A DNA stretch of 64,000 nt from Stromatinia cepivora (lineage: Eukaryota > Ascomycota > Leotiomycetes > Helotiales > Sclerotiniaceae): the NCBI GenBank assembly GCA_014898415.1, contig RCTD01000016.1, forward strand, positions 1,302,001-1,366,000, read 5' to 3'. Below the pieces are notes generated by a model, which worked only from the letters and a program-made list of their open reading frames with translations, had not been told where the DNA came from and searched no databases. The translations under genes were made by a program, and so were the position numbers. Of this stretch, positions 49,517 through 63,048 are shown one piece after another. Every line of letters begins with the position of its first letter. Positions within the stretch are counted from its first letter, which is position 1.

Positions 49517-52500
49517 CTACCCATCCAGGATTCCCGTTTCCTTCAAACTGGTGAAGAGTTCCGGTTCGAGGAATTTAGCCACACTTACATCCTCACTCAA
49601 ACCCTTTCTTCTTCTGGTCTTGAGAACAAAATCTCGAGCTGTGGCTTGTGCACTTGCGGGTTCAAGTGGTCTGAGGATTACATCCTTGTCTAATGGATCG
49701 CCGGGGACGATACTCCACCGATCAAACACTAGAGAAACGGTTGCTTGGCCTTGTGTGTGAATACGGAGATCTGTTTCGAATCCAAAAGAATCGATGACGG
49801 GTATCAAACCACTGACACGATAGAGGGGTGTACCAGCGATGGGACCATCCGACAAGACGTGACCGCGACGACGGGCAAGTACAGTGTAGAGCGAGGTGAC
49901 GGAGTCTGCAGGTCCGGTCATGGAACAGGAGTAGACGGGTTCCATTAATCTTGGAGAGGCCATTAGGAAGGAAGAATAGCATGCACGTCGGGAAGTGGGA
50001 ATAATCTGACCACCACCCCGGAAAATTGCTTCGGGAGCCAATATCACGTCTGTTATTTTGAATTTACTATTTCGGATTGCTACAAGGGACGTTAGCACTA
50101 ACTCGGATAGATGGACCAATGAAAATATAGTTCAGGGGTAGGATAGTAGTGGTGGTCTGTGTGACAATAATGGACGGAATTTTCCATATTAATTCAGTGA
50201 TACCGTGGCATGAGGGTCGTCCATAATTACGATGTATGATACCTAGGAGTAATAGGGTAAGGGTGAAAGGGAAGGCGTCTGGGGAAAAGGGTAAATGAAA
50301 AATGAGTGGAAACTTACGTTCTTCACAAAGTGGTCCTTCTCGAGCAGCCCAGCTAAATCCTTGTCGAATGGTATCCCGTACACTAAGCAATAACTTCTTA
50401 TCCACCTGTTGTAGATCAGTCAGCATAAGAAGGGCCGAATAATTTCCGTTTTGTGTAACACAACGGCTATTTGGCCTTTGCAGGCACTAGCAGTAGCAGC
50501 CCCAGATTGGCTAGCTACTAACAAGGGGTAAGGGAACAGGTGCTTTTCTGGAATGAAACTTGCCTCGGATGGAATGGTATCATCTTGTAAAATGTTTGGT
50601 CCCAAGTCGTCGGGACCGAAGGCCCAAATACTTCTAGAAGCCAATAAATCCCAACCATAGTTCTCCTCAAAGTATTTGCCAATCACTCGAGCAGGACTCT
50701 TTATGCTGACCTTTCCACTTTCAATATCTTCAGCAATACCCTGGTCAAGAGGTTCTGCAACCATTGTGATTTTGTTCTTCTTGTTTGGTGTCTGGGCATA
50801 ACATTTGATAGCTGATGTCTCAACGACTGTCTCACAAAAGCGTGTGACAGGATCAGACACCTTGATCTCCATCTCTGCATATAATCGACGGAGGTCATGC
50901 AGGACACAGTCCATGTAGAGTTCTCCCGTGCCTAGAATGACGTGTTCGCCAGATTCTTCTACCTTCGTAGTGAGAAGAGGATAGCTTTTGTTGACTTTCC
51001 TCAAACCATCCAACATCTTAGGAAGCTCGGAAGGGTTGATTGGCTCCACAGCAACCTTGAAGACTGACTCGGTGAAATGAGTAATGGGGTTGAAAATATA
51101 CGCCTCCTCTTCATTTGGTAAAACAAGGGGTACAATGGTTGCAGATTTAACAATCGAGTTATCCACACCCCCAAGCAGAACCCAATTGCCGGCGGGAACT
51201 CCATCTGTAGGTATATTGTATCTTGTTTCAGCGATCCATACATCCGATATGGTGGCGACGCTCATGTCCTCTTCATCATCAATTGAGTATCCTTCGCCAA
51301 GGACTCTCACTTGAGTACCTGCTCGTGCAATACCACTTAGCACTCTTCCGAAAGAATAGAATCCCGTAGCATCGCTTGTGTTTAATAGCTTGGTGATTTG
51401 GATGACTAATGGACCATCTTGATCGCAATTCTTCATAGCCGCTCCAACCGTTGTATCCAATGGACCAGTATAATGGCGTTCCAATTTCTTCTCTGCAGCT
51501 TCCACCGGAGAAGGTATGTGCTGTACAACCATATCGACGAACCCGGTTGATGGGCCGAAAAATTGTTCACAGACTAGTTTCAGAAGAACGCTGGCATCTG
51601 TCTTGTACTGCGATGGTTTGAGGAAAATCCCAAGTGTTTCCAGAGTATCTTTCAAATCTTCTGGACTCTCACTAATAGTGTGAGAGTATAACTTGTAGAT
51701 TGGTTCCAGGATGAAATTGACGAAAGAGCGTTTTGACCTCTCTTCAACACCCTTTCGAGTGAATGACCTCCTTGATGGGTTGTAGAAAATGTCACCCCAC
51801 AGCCTCCTGGCAAATTCGTGTGCATTGATACCACTCTCTTCGTTGTTCAAACCCGGACCTCGCCTTTTATTTGGGGCGTAGCTATCTGCATATATTTTCG
51901 CAAATGATTGTAAGGTAAAACACCATCCCATGCTAGTACATGCAAAAAGAACATTACCTTTCTCTGGACTAAGTCTTCGGCTCTCCCCTTGACCTGGCAA
52001 TGTAGCCTCAATTACAGTATTGACTTCCTCAATAACATGCTTGAGCTTGAAATAGGCGTCTGTTGGTGGCAGCTTGAGCTCTAAAATTAGACGATCCATT
52101 TTATTGACAACAAGAGTCAAGGGCAGACCTTCCAAAACGGCATGTTTGATGATACGTTCCGTATTGACTTGGACTCCTTCAACAACATCAACCACCAAAA
52201 CTACTCCATCGACCAGCCGTAATGAAGAGGCAACTTCATCCACGAAATTAACATGGCCCGGAGTATCGAGGATATTTAGAAGGTGTGACTTCCCCTTAGT
52301 ACTCTGAAGCACCAGACTCATGGGTGCGGATTTTATGGATAGTCCTCGTTCGCGCTCGACAACATGAATATCTGTATAACGTAATTGCTCATCCTTCTTC
52401 CTTCCCGTCTTCTTTTCTAATCGCTCGGTGATATCGTGAGTTTCGAGAACCAACATGTCCATAAATGCGGTTTTGCCATGATGTAGATGCCCAGCAAAAG

Positions 52501-53039
52501 CAATATTTCTAATTTGTTCGGGATAATTCATGAGGTCGGACATAAAACTTCGATCGAAATGTACTGGAGGAAGATCCGCCTCCTGGATGTTGAATTTCTT
52601 CTGTTCGACGGGAGCTATAATAGGTTGCGTGAGAGGTTGCGCATCTTCTTCCTGCACCATAGTTTCCACATCCTCTCCATATACTTGCTGCGCAGTAGGA
52701 TAATACTGCTTGTCTTCATGCAATATCACCGCATTTGAAGGACCTTCATCTGAAGATGGAGTAGTTAGCAGACAGCTTTCTAGGCTCCACAAAATAGCTA
52801 TGACCAACCATCAAGGTCCATCAATTCCTGCCCCGTAGATTCCTCCGGTGCCTCCTCTGGATATTCATCGTAGACGTATGCGCTCGCATCATTGCCATGC
52901 TGAGACTCCTCCTCCGACTCCTCGGCCTCACCAATGAAGTTTCCAAACCTGTAAGAAGATTAGCAACGGTCAAGCCTTCCGAGGAGCTTACAATTTCGAG
53001 AACACTTACTCGTCATAAAGGTCATCCATCTTGAGTAAG
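49517..53039 (-). CDS. SNU114: U5 snRNP GTPase Snu114 (EFTUD2/116 kDa)
   Basis: Five exons, 53039-53020, 52948-52809, 52749-50564, 50405-50318 and 50079-49517, give 998 aa, the family length. The third intron (50406-50563) has a GC donor (GAG|GCAAGT). The first exon is 20 nt. The N-terminus is acidic (EEESQHGND). The EF-2-like GTPase follows: AGHLHHGKT (P-loop, about residue 140), LDTPGHVNF (G3, about 216) and NKMDRL (G4). Then EF-G domains II-V, including [34 protein letters not shown] and [12 protein letters not shown], and the C-terminal [15 protein letters not shown]. Snu114 controls Brr2 during spliceosome activation and disassembly, in the nucleus. It is divergent from ERG10 over 456 bp. 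Confidence 0.97.
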
Positions 53040-53495
53040 TAGAAGGCAAAAATTTATATGAAATTCGAGGGATGTTCGAGAAAATGGAGCTCCGACCTCA
53101 CTGGCTTCGCGTCGAAAACTCGAGGTTTCGCGACGGGACTTTTTTTTGAGATCACGTGCTACAGCCTTGTCACATTGAGTAACTCTGATAGATCTATAGT
53201 GGAGGGGGTGCAGAGAAGTGATTAGATTAGATTTTATACCGACCTCGGAGATTTTCGAGTTTGATTACTATTCTGGCCGCTTTTGTGAACTCATCTGTGA
53301 TGTACACTGTTCAAAGATTGGCCTTCATATTGTTCTAAAGATATACAAAGCATAACTTCAAAAGTGGCAGGAGATTTCGAGGCTGTCTGAGCGGGGCTTA
53401 CCACTGTTCTACCGACTCACCGCCCTCACCGTAAATATTGAGGTTTATTCCTTTTCCCAAAATAATATTTACCAATCTCGACTTCGCCCATAAAA
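53040..53495. promoter_or_regulatory. Divergent SNU114/ERG10 promoter region
   Basis: 456 bp between two start codons pointing away from each other. A CACGTG (E-box type, in GATCACGTGC) lies at 53153-53158, about 115 bp upstream of SNU114. Both promoters must be here. Confidence 0.6.
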
Positions 53496-54925
<1,430 letters not shown>

Positions 54926-55328
54926 AGTGTTTCTAAAAATTGCTTACAATTTCGATTTGAATGGTACATATTTGGAGTATCAAAAAGCATGATCGGCGAT
55001 GAAGCAGCATAGATTCCAGTCTGATAAAAGTCTCGCGGGACGATATACAATACCCATAAGCTTTTTAATACATCTCATTAGATCTTCAACTTCAAAGCCC
55101 TCAGTCACATTCGTGTTTTGTTCAGCCTCGTGAGAAGTGATCTTATCCGACAGTAGCCTTGCATATCCGCTAAACTGTAGAAGTTCTAGCGTTGCAAGGC
55201 CCCTGTCGAAAAAAAGTTCGAGATAAGTGCAATCACCAAAAAAAAAAGTTCCGGCGCATCAATACCTCAATTTGCTGGTGTTTATATCGCCATCAAAGAG
55301 GTTTTTGATCTATACACAATTGGAAATC
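54926..55328. other. ERG10 3' flank / KRE33 promoter
   Basis: 403 bp between two genes on the same strand. It should hold the ERG10 terminator and the KRE33 promoter; a run of A occurs at about 55240. No specific site identified. Confidence 0.5.
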
Positions 55329-58300
55329 ATGGTCGGCCAACGCAAAGCAGTGTGAGTTTGGAACAACTATTACATATTTCATCACTCTCGAGCGCTAACT
55401 TCGACAACAACAGAGATCAGCGCATCCCCGCGCTCATTCGCAATGGCATACAAGAGAAGAAACGAAGCTTCATTGTGGTTGTTGGAGACAGAACGAAAGA
55501 TGTTATTGTACATCTACACTATATCATGTCCAGTATGGACATGAAACAGAACAAATCGGTTATGTGGGCATACAAAAATAAGCTTTTAGGATTTACGAGG
55601 TCTGTATCGATATCCGTTGTATTTTGAAGCTGTATACTGACATACTTGCTGCTTATAGTCACCGGAAGAAGAGAGAAACTAAAATCAAGAAAGAAATCAA
55701 ACGCGGGATCAGGGAAGCTAACACGGAGGATCCATTCGAGCTGTTTGTGTCGCTGCACAACATTCGATATGTCTACTATAAGGAAACCGAGAAAATTCTG
55801 GGAAACACATTCGGAATGTGTATATTGCAGGATTTTGAAGCCATTACACCCAATCTCTTAGCCAGAACGATCGAAACAGTTGAGGGTGGTGGGCTTGTAG
55901 TTTTATTGCTTAAAGGCATGAACAGCTTAAAGCAACTATACACATTGTCTATGGATATTCATTCTCGATACCGAACGGAAGCGCATGATGATGTTACTGC
56001 CAGATTCAATGAACGATTCATTTTGTCCCTTGGGAAATGCGAATCATGTCTGGTTATCGACGATGAGCTGAATGTTTTACCCATATCCGGAGGAAAAAAC
56101 GTGAAAGCTTTGCCTCCGCCAGATTTGGACCAGCCAAAAAGTGAATCGCAGGTAGAATTGGATAACATGAAAGAGGCTTTGCGGGACACGCAACCAGTGG
56201 GATCCCTTGTTACTTTGGCGAGAACTGTAGACCAGGCCAAAGCCCTTCTGACATTCGTGGATGCTATCGCCGAAAAGACGTTGAGGAACACTGTCACGTT
56301 GACTGCTGGCAGAGGACGTGGAAAATCAGCAGCTCTTGGTGTGGCTGTGGCAGCAGCTGTCGCGCATGGATATAGCAACATTTTCATTACATCACCAAGT
56401 CCGGAGAACTTGAAGACTTTATTCGAGTTTATCTTCAAAGGTTTTGATGCTCTTAACTACATGGATCACGTCGACTACTCAATCATACAATCCACAAATC
56501 CCGATTTTAACAAAGCAATTGTTCGAGTGAACATACATCGTCAACATCGCCAAACAATTCAATATATCAGACCGCAAGATGCGCACGTTCTCGGACAAGC
56601 CGAGTTATTGGTCATCGATGAAGCCGCTGCGATACCTCTACCGCTCGTCAAGAAGCTAATGGGTCCTTATTTGGTATTCATGGCGTCCACTATCAATGGT
56701 TACGAAGGTACCGGAAGGTCTCTATCTTTGAAATTGATCAAACAACTCCGTGAACAATCTAGAGTAACGACAAATGGAACTGAAGATGTTGAGATAGCTG
56801 ATCGATCAAGTGGCAAGGCGGCCGCTAAAGGTGCCGATAATAGCTTCTCAGGAGGTCGCTCGCTAAGAGAGATCACGCTGTCTGAGCCAATCCGTTATGC
56901 ACAAGGTGACGCCGTCGAGAAGTGGCTCAATCAATTACTATGTCTTGATGCCACTTTACCTCGATCGAGATTGAATACTCTTCAAGGATGTCCAGATCCT
57001 TCACAGTGTCAATTGCTCAACGTCAATCGCGATACCCTCTTCTCTTTCCATGATGTTTCCGAAAAGTTTTTGCAACAGATGATCGCCCTTTACGTCGCTA
57101 GTCATTATAAGAATACCCCAGACGACCTTCAGTTGATGAGTGATGCTCCTGCTCATCAATTGTTTGTACTTGTTCCACCTATTGAAGAGAACAGTAAACA
57201 CTTACCAGAGCCTCTCTGTGTGATTCAAGTGGCTCTCGAAGGAAAGATCAGCAAGCAAAGTGTCATGAACAGTCTGAGTAGAGGTCAGAGGGCGGCTGGT
57301 GATCTCATCCCTTGGTTGGTCAGTCAGCAATTTCAAGATGACGATTTCGCTGGTCTCTCCGGAGCACGTGTGGTTCGGATAGCAACAAATCCTGATTATA
57401 TCAAGATGGGATATGGAAGCAAAGCTCTCGAACTTCTTACTGATTTCTATGAAGGAAAATTCGCCAACCTTTCGGAGGATATGAATGATTACATGGAAGA
57501 GACAATTACTCGTGTCACCGACGAGGAGTTGACTAGTGCATCTCTTCTTGATGACAACATAAAGGTTAGGGATATAAGAAAAATGCCACCCCTCTTCTCG
57601 AAGCTATCCGAGAAGCGACCCGACAATCTCGATTATATTGGTGTCAGCTACGGCCTTACTCAACCTCTCCACAGATTCTGGAAACGAGCCTCGTTTGTTC
57701 CTCTCTACCTTCGACAAACGCCGAACGAATTGACTGGAGAGCACACCTGTGTTATGGTTCGCACTTTGGAAAATAGTGAAAATAGAGAGTGGGAGTCTGC
57801 TTTCTCTCGAGATTTCCATCGCAGATTTTTGTCTCTCCTTTCTTATCAATTCCGTGAATTCCCTTCGATCCTTGCCTTAAGTATTGACGAATCAGCAAAT
57901 TCTGGTTCAAAATCCGACCCAGAAGCCGCACCCAAACCACTTTCAAAAGCAGAGTTAGACAAACTTATGTCGCCATTTGACCTTAAGCGCCTGGAATCCT
58001 ATGCAAATAATATGCTTGACTACCACGTCATTCTAGATCTCATTCCAACACTTGCGAACTTATATTTCACTGGTCGTTTGAAGTCCGAGATCAAGCTCAC
58101 GGGTATCCAATCATCGATACTTCTTGCCGTCGGTCTGCAGAGAAAAGACCTAACAGCCATCGAGTCGGAATTATCACTTCCATCCTCCCAACTATTAGCC
58201 ATGTTCATTAAGATCATGCGCAAAATAAGTGCACACTTTGGCGACTTGGTTTCTGGGGCTATAGAAGCTGAGATGCCTGGGCGTGAAAGCATCGGTGTCA

Positions 58301-58728
58301 GCAGAGAAGATGCAAATGGAGCTTTGGATGATGAAGTTGTAGATGACAGATTTGTGCCCCTAGAACAAAGACTCGAAGAAGAATTGGAGGAAGGTGGAGA
58401 TGAAGCTATGAAAGCTTTAAAAGAGAAGCAAAGAGAGCTTATTGATGCTCTCCCTTTAGACCAGTATGTTTTTAATTCCAGCGCTTTCGGAAATTGAAAT
58501 CCTAATTTATTGACCAGATATGAAATCGAAGCAGGAGCACCAGGCTGGGCAGAAGCCGAAAAGCAAGTTAAAAATGCTACTAAATCTGGAAAGAAGGATA
58601 TAGTAGTCGGTGTAAAGAGTGCCAAAACAAAGAGAAAGGCAGGGGAATCAGCAGCAGAAATTTATGAACAGGAGATGGGTGAAAAGGCGCATAAAAAAGC
58701 AAAGAAGGGTTCCAAAAAGGGTCATTAG
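55329..58728 (+). CDS. KRE33: RNA cytidine acetyltransferase (Kre33/NAT10)
   Basis: Four exons, 55329-55351, 55414-55599, 55659-58463 and 58518-58728, give 1074 aa. It makes N4-acetylcytidine in 18S rRNA and, with adaptors, in some tRNAs, and is needed for small-subunit assembly in the nucleolus. Domains in order: N-terminal TmcA-like DUF1726 (to about residue 200), RNA helicase with Walker A TAGRGRGKSAALG (about 285) and Walker B LLVIDEAAAIPLPL (about 385), GNAT acetyltransferase with ATNPDYIKMGYGSKALELL (about 641), and a tRNA-binding C-terminal part. It ends in a lysine-rich tail (KAHKKAKKGSKKGH), typical of nucleolar proteins. Splices at both ends restore expected residues (VDQRIPALIRNG, LDQYEIEAG). 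Confidence 0.97.
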
Positions 58729-58989
58729 TTTTCTCGTTTCCCATCTGTGTAATCTAAAATCCTGTATATACCTTGTACTTAATGAAAGAAATGATATGGA
58801 ATATCTCTTAAATTGAGCCCTTCAATCAATGTATATGAATTTAACAGTGACACGCATGAAAATTTCAACAAAGTACTCGATCATTTGTAACATTAGCAAG
58901 CCACATATGAAAGGCTGCCTAATAAACAACCTCCACCGAACAAAACTTTTCAAACTCTTTCCACAATTTTCACCTCAAATCAAATAATC

Positions 58990-59666
58990 ATGACGGATAC
59001 CAAAGATACCAAATCAGAAACTTCATGGTGGAAAGCATTTCTGGAAGCAAAAGCAAAATGCCCGGAAATCACAGCAGATGATGTGGTGAAGTTGTTTGAT
59101 GATATGGATATTACATCTGAACCGAGAGCTTTCTTGTTAGTGGATGTTAGAAGAGATGATTGGGTGGTATGTTGTTTCTTGTTTTTTGTTTTGAATCCGT
59201 TTCATTTGCTTCTAAGTGTATATGAGCGGGAATATATGATATGGTTCTACAAGGAAAAGATTTGGTATTGAGGTTGAATGTTTCTAATATATGTAACCTA
59301 TAGGGCGGAACAATCAAAACCTCACTTAATCTTCCCGCGCAAAGTTTCTATCAAACCCGGAAGACGCTCTTTGAACTCTGTAATAGAGCGGGTATGACGA
59401 AGATTATTTTCTATTGTGGTATGTACTGCTGTGGTTCGAGTTTTTGGAAATGAGAGGGATGTTGATGAGGTGTAGGATCATCATCAGGTAGAGGTCCAAG
59501 ATGTGCAGGATGGATGCAGGATTATATTGACGATGTAGCAAAGTTTGGGAAGAAGAGTAATATTGAGGTACTCGTCTTGAAGGGCGGTATTAAGGGGTGG
59601 GTGAAGGAGTTTGAGGGAATGTTTATGGATGGGTTTGAGGAGGGGAAGTGGGAGGAAGCTAAGTAA
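58990..59666 (+). CDS. CDC25/rhodanese-like phosphatase (Ych1/Arr2 type)
   Basis: Three exons, 58990-59166, 59304-59418 and 59476-59666, give 160 aa. It is a single rhodanese domain. The active-site loop spans the last splice: Cys97-Gly-Ser-Ser-Ser-Gly-Arg103, a Cys-x5-Arg phosphatase/arsenate-reductase signature. Other features are FLLVDVRRDDWVGGTIKTSL (rhodanese start) and LKGGIKGWVKEF (end). The short relatives in yeast are Ych1 (phosphatase) and Arr2 (arsenate reductase); sequence alone does not separate these. The frame is phase 0 then 1 at the joins. It converges with SmG, stop codons 265 bp apart. Confidence 0.9.
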
Positions 59667-59931
59667 AAGAGGATGGAATATCATGCCCAGTCGAATTTCA
59701 CGTCATCTGAATGAATGAGGTGCAGAACTTTCTTTGGAAGGGGTATCAGCTATAGAAACCATGGTTCATCTAGCCAAACAGATTGTCTTCTTTTCTTCCG
59801 TGCTCCTCGATATGCAATTTGTATTTCATATAGCCTGTAAACGCCCTGGTTCAGATATAATCTTCCATTTTCTCCCCCTCCATATTCTTCGAAATCTCAA
59901 CGTAAATCACCCAAAATTCTTACTCCCCCTC

Positions 59932-60445
59932 TCAATCTCCTCTGTTTTCTCTTCCGCCACCTATTCTCTCCAATGCCTCGAGCATAACGACTGAGTTTCC
60001 GCGAATAACCTAATACCCTGTTAGTCTTTAAATCTGAGTCTGGTGGATATGCGACTACATACAACCATTCCAATCTTCACTTTCTCACCACCCTCTTTCT
60101 CCTCAACTGCATCGTCTAGCACAATATTTAAGAAGACCTGTTCCATCTTGTTAGCAAGGTTAGATTTCGAATGCGCGCAAGAGGGAACTAACGTCGTATC
60201 CTCTCAAAACACCAATGACCTTTCTGCTACCATTTAATTGCACAAATAGTCTCTTATCGAGGTACTACACGGGCAAATGAGTTAGCAATCAATTCTCCAA
60301 TCTTTCTCCTTTCCACTAGCTTTCGCGCAATAGCTTCAATCGATCGCCTTGTCGCGTTCCTCAATCTCGTTCTTCTCCGCTTTCATTACACCAGGGCTCA
60401 GGAAATTGCACACACCTTCTTAAGCTCTGGCTGAGCTTGAGGCAT
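59932..60445 (-). CDS. SMX2: Small nuclear ribonucleoprotein SmG
   Basis: Four small exons, 60445-60416, 60264-60193, 60137-60063 and 60009-59932, all phase 0, give 84 aa (family about 77-85). Introns are 151, 55 and 53 nt, GT-AG with CTAAC-type branch sites. The protein starts MPQAQPELKKYLDKRLFVQL and has Sm1 motif features (LNGSRKVIGVLRGYD, VFLNIVLDDAVEE) and Sm2 (KIGMVVIRGNSVVMLEAL). SmG is one of seven ring proteins on U1, U2, U4 and U5 snRNA. No exon alone is a long open frame, so it is easily overlooked. It shares a divergent promoter with NTR2. Confidence 0.95.
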
Positions 60446-60750
60446 GTTGACGATGGATTTGGTATATTCGTCGTGTAGATGTCGTGAAATTGGAAGCTTG
60501 ATTGCCTGCCCTAGAAACACTCCAAAATTTTGTGGCTTGCTTGAGGTTTCGTGAGGCTGGAGCTTGTGATCACGTGATGATAAGGAGATAGATGGGATTT
60601 TCTTTATCGTAGATGGCGAGGCAGAGCTTCTTTGGACGCGTCTCTATTTATTACAATTTGAGTGCATGATTTCTATTTTACGGGGCATTTATACAGAGAG
60701 TTGATTGGTATACTTGTCAAATGGAAAGGAGAGTTTGAATATAAGACAAG
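60446..60750. promoter_or_regulatory. Shared SmG/NTR2 divergent promoter
   Basis: 305 bp between the start codons of two spliceosome genes. The palindromic TGATCACGTGATGA, with CACGTG at 60571-60576, lies about midway and reads the same for both genes. No TATA box is evident. Confidence 0.6.
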
Positions 60751-62109
60751 ATGTCGGCAGTTCGAAAGCCACTCAAGAAATCCAATTTGCGCCGGAGTAT
60801 CGCATTTGATGACTTAACGCAAGAAGGGGACGATGCGCCCAAGAACGATACTCCCAGCGATGACAATGCTACAAACAAACCTCCGATAGCCAAGACTACT
60901 CCCTTTAAAAAGAAAAAGAGACCCGCATCATCACGTCTTTCCTTTGGGGTAGGCGACATCATATCCGGTTCCGATGCCGAAAACCTCGAGGATGATGAAT
61001 CGTTCACTCTGGTAAAGAAACCCCTTGCTCGAAAACTCGCAGAAGGAAATGCGAAGAAAACCAATGCGAGATTACCTTTACCGATGAGGGCGAGGGATGA
61101 AGATGAGGATGGGGATTCGGGAATGGGAAGGCCGACTTATAGTAAGGATTACTTGAAGGAATTGAAGAGTTCGCAGGCTAGTGCTATGAAAGAATTGGCG
61201 GATGTAGAGATCGGGGGAGGAGAGGAACCGTTCTTGGATGCGAGTGAGTTGGAAGGGGCTATGATTGTGGATTTGCAGGGGAACGGAGATACGGTGGGGG
61301 AGTTTGGGGGAAGTACAGCGGCGGTTATACCTACTGAAGCAGAGATTAGGGAGAAGAAAGAGAGGAGGGCTAGGATGGCTAGAGAAAAAGATTTCATTTC
61401 GTTGAATGATGATGAACCGGATGGAGGACGAAATATGTCACTTCTTCCTCGACAAAAGAAACCGGAATCAAGATTGGTTAGAGACGATGAAGAAATCATG
61501 GAAGGTTTTGAGGAATTCGTAGACGATGGACGAATATCTCTAGGCAAGAAACAAGAACGTGAGGAACGACGACGTCGTAAGAAAGAAATGGCGGATTTAA
61601 TTCAACAAGCCGAAGGTAGCTCTGATGAAGAAAGTGATGATTCGGAAGCAGAAAGAAGAGCCGCGTATGAAGCTGCACAAACAAGAGCTGGTATGGATGG
61701 ATTGCATAAACATGATGATGCAGCAGCTGCCAGGGAAGAAAATCAGATTCCTGCTAGGATCACACCAATACCTGCATTATCAGAGTGCCTGGAAAGATTA
61801 CAAAATACGTTAAATACCATGGAACTCGAACTCTCAAAGAGGAAAAAGAAGATTGAAGAAGGACAGAAGGAAAAATCGGATATTATTAAGAGGGAAGAGG
61901 AAGTTCAAGTACTATTAACGCAGGCGGGACAGAGATATTCGTCATTGAAAGCAGATTCTCATGTGAAGGAGCTTGAAATGACTGATGTGAAGGACTTAGT
62001 GGATAAGAGTAATGAGATGACGAGAGAGAGGATTGGAGGTGGGGATAGGGGCTTGGAGAGCTTTGGAAATACGCCTCTAGGAAGGGGAGAGGTGGTTGAC
62101 GGTTCGTGA
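60751..62109 (+). CDS. NTR2: Nineteen-complex-related protein 2 (Ntr2), spliceosome disassembly
   Basis: Single exon, 452 aa. The N-terminus MSAVRKPLKKSNLRRSIAFDD, the central YSKDYLKELKSSQ and EAEIREKKERRARMAREKDFISLND and a coiled-coil C-terminus (about residues 345-400: LERLQNTLNTMELELSKRKK) match the NTR2 domain family. Highly charged with acidic patches (ARDEDEDGDSG, GSSDEESDDSEAE). Ntr2 acts with Ntr1 and the helicase Prp43 to release the excised intron and recycle snRNPs, and in yeast contacts Brr2. An unspliced gene among intron-rich neighbours. It ends in a Gly-rich tail. Confidence 0.85.
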   Translation: MSAVRKPLKKSNLRRSIAFDDLTQEGDDAPKNDTPSDDNATNKPPIAKTTPFKKKKRPASSRLSFGVGDIISGSDAENLEDDESFTLVKKPLARKLAEGNAKKTNARLPLPMRARDEDEDGDSGMGRPTYSKDYLKELKSSQASAMKELADVEIGGGEEPFLDASELEGAMIVDLQGNGDTVGEFGGSTAAVIPTEAEIREKKERRARMAREKDFISLNDDEPDGGRNMSLLPRQKKPESRLVRDDEEIMEGFEEFVDDGRISLGKKQEREERRRRKKEMADLIQQAEGSSDEESDDSEAERRAAYEAAQTRAGMDGLHKHDDAAAAREENQIPARITPIPALSECLERLQNTLNTMELELSKRKKKIEEGQKEKSDIIKREEEVQVLLTQAGQRYSSLKADSHVKELEMTDVKDLVDKSNEMTRERIGGGDRGLESFGNTPLGRGEVVDGS

Positions 62110-62621
62110 GTGGGATTTAAAAGGATAGAACTTATAGTTAGGGGTTGATACCATTAATATATCACATTGCATATTTATATCTAATCCGCTTCTTTGCCTG
62201 TACAAATATGGATAGATTGGTGTTCAAATTGTGAGATTCATAACCATGATTAAATAAATGATTCGAAGTACTCTCTCCCTATGATATATTCTCATCCAAT
62301 CTTTCATCCCTCCCGGATCCTCTCACTACTTTATCCCTATTCCATTCCACGCTTTCCCATTCATTTCCTCGCCAACAAACTCTTTCACAAATCATCAATA
62401 CCTAGATATCAAAACATGATATGCAATCCCGAACTCCCTATAAAACTAACACAAACACAAAACACCAATCCATAACATCTTGAATCAATCTGTATCGTAC
62501 CTGAACAATTTTTAGGGTTTTGTGATCATTAATTTCAAGCAAATATGAGGGCATGGGAATATGTATAAACAGGTATCTAGGTATATAATGAATATTTATC
62601 TATAGTACTAGTCAACTGCTA
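62110..62621. other. NTR2 3' flank
   Basis: No gene. Ordinary sequence with a C/T-rich part at about 62280-62400. Confidence 0.5.
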
Positions 62622-63048
62622 TCAGCCGTTTTCGCAAATCACATCAAAATTCATCGAAATCTATAATCAATACCTATAAATTTGACATTATTGAATCTAT
62701 TTTTATATAAATATTTTTACAGCATTTTATTCATTTTCAAATAAAACTTAATTAAAATTTTTTTTATTTATTATACAATCTGTATTATAAGTCGAACTAA
62801 TTTAAAATCTTAATTTCTATAAATATTTGCTAGTAAAATAAGCGAAAATCAAGAACTTTTTAAAAATATTTTTTGAATTATATAAATAATCATATTATAA
62901 TTTTTTTTATTAAATAAAAATATAATATATAAATTCTTTAATATATATATATATAAACCTTCAACCGACTTCCATTCCAAACCGCCAATTTTTATAACTA
63001 CAAAAGTAGTAAATTGATTATTTTGGTTGTGAATCTGAAAACGGCTGA
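62622..63048. mobile_element. MITE-like element with TA target, 427 bp
   Basis: Inverted ends TCAGCCGTTTTCGCAAATCAC at 62622 and the complement of TCAGCCGTTTTCAGATTCAC ending at 63048, bordered by TA (62620-62621 and 63049-63050). The interior (about 62700-62960) is very AT-rich and non-coding. Size, TA target and lack of a gene fit a Tc1/mariner-type MITE, RIP-mutated inside. Confidence 0.75.

Noticed and set aside
53380..53450. tRNA-like stretch (GGCTGTCTGAGCGGGG)
   Set aside because: It does not fold as a full cloverleaf and lacks a proper B box.
59734..60237. Plus-strand frames over the SmG locus
   Set aside because: They are antisense to the well-supported SmG exons.
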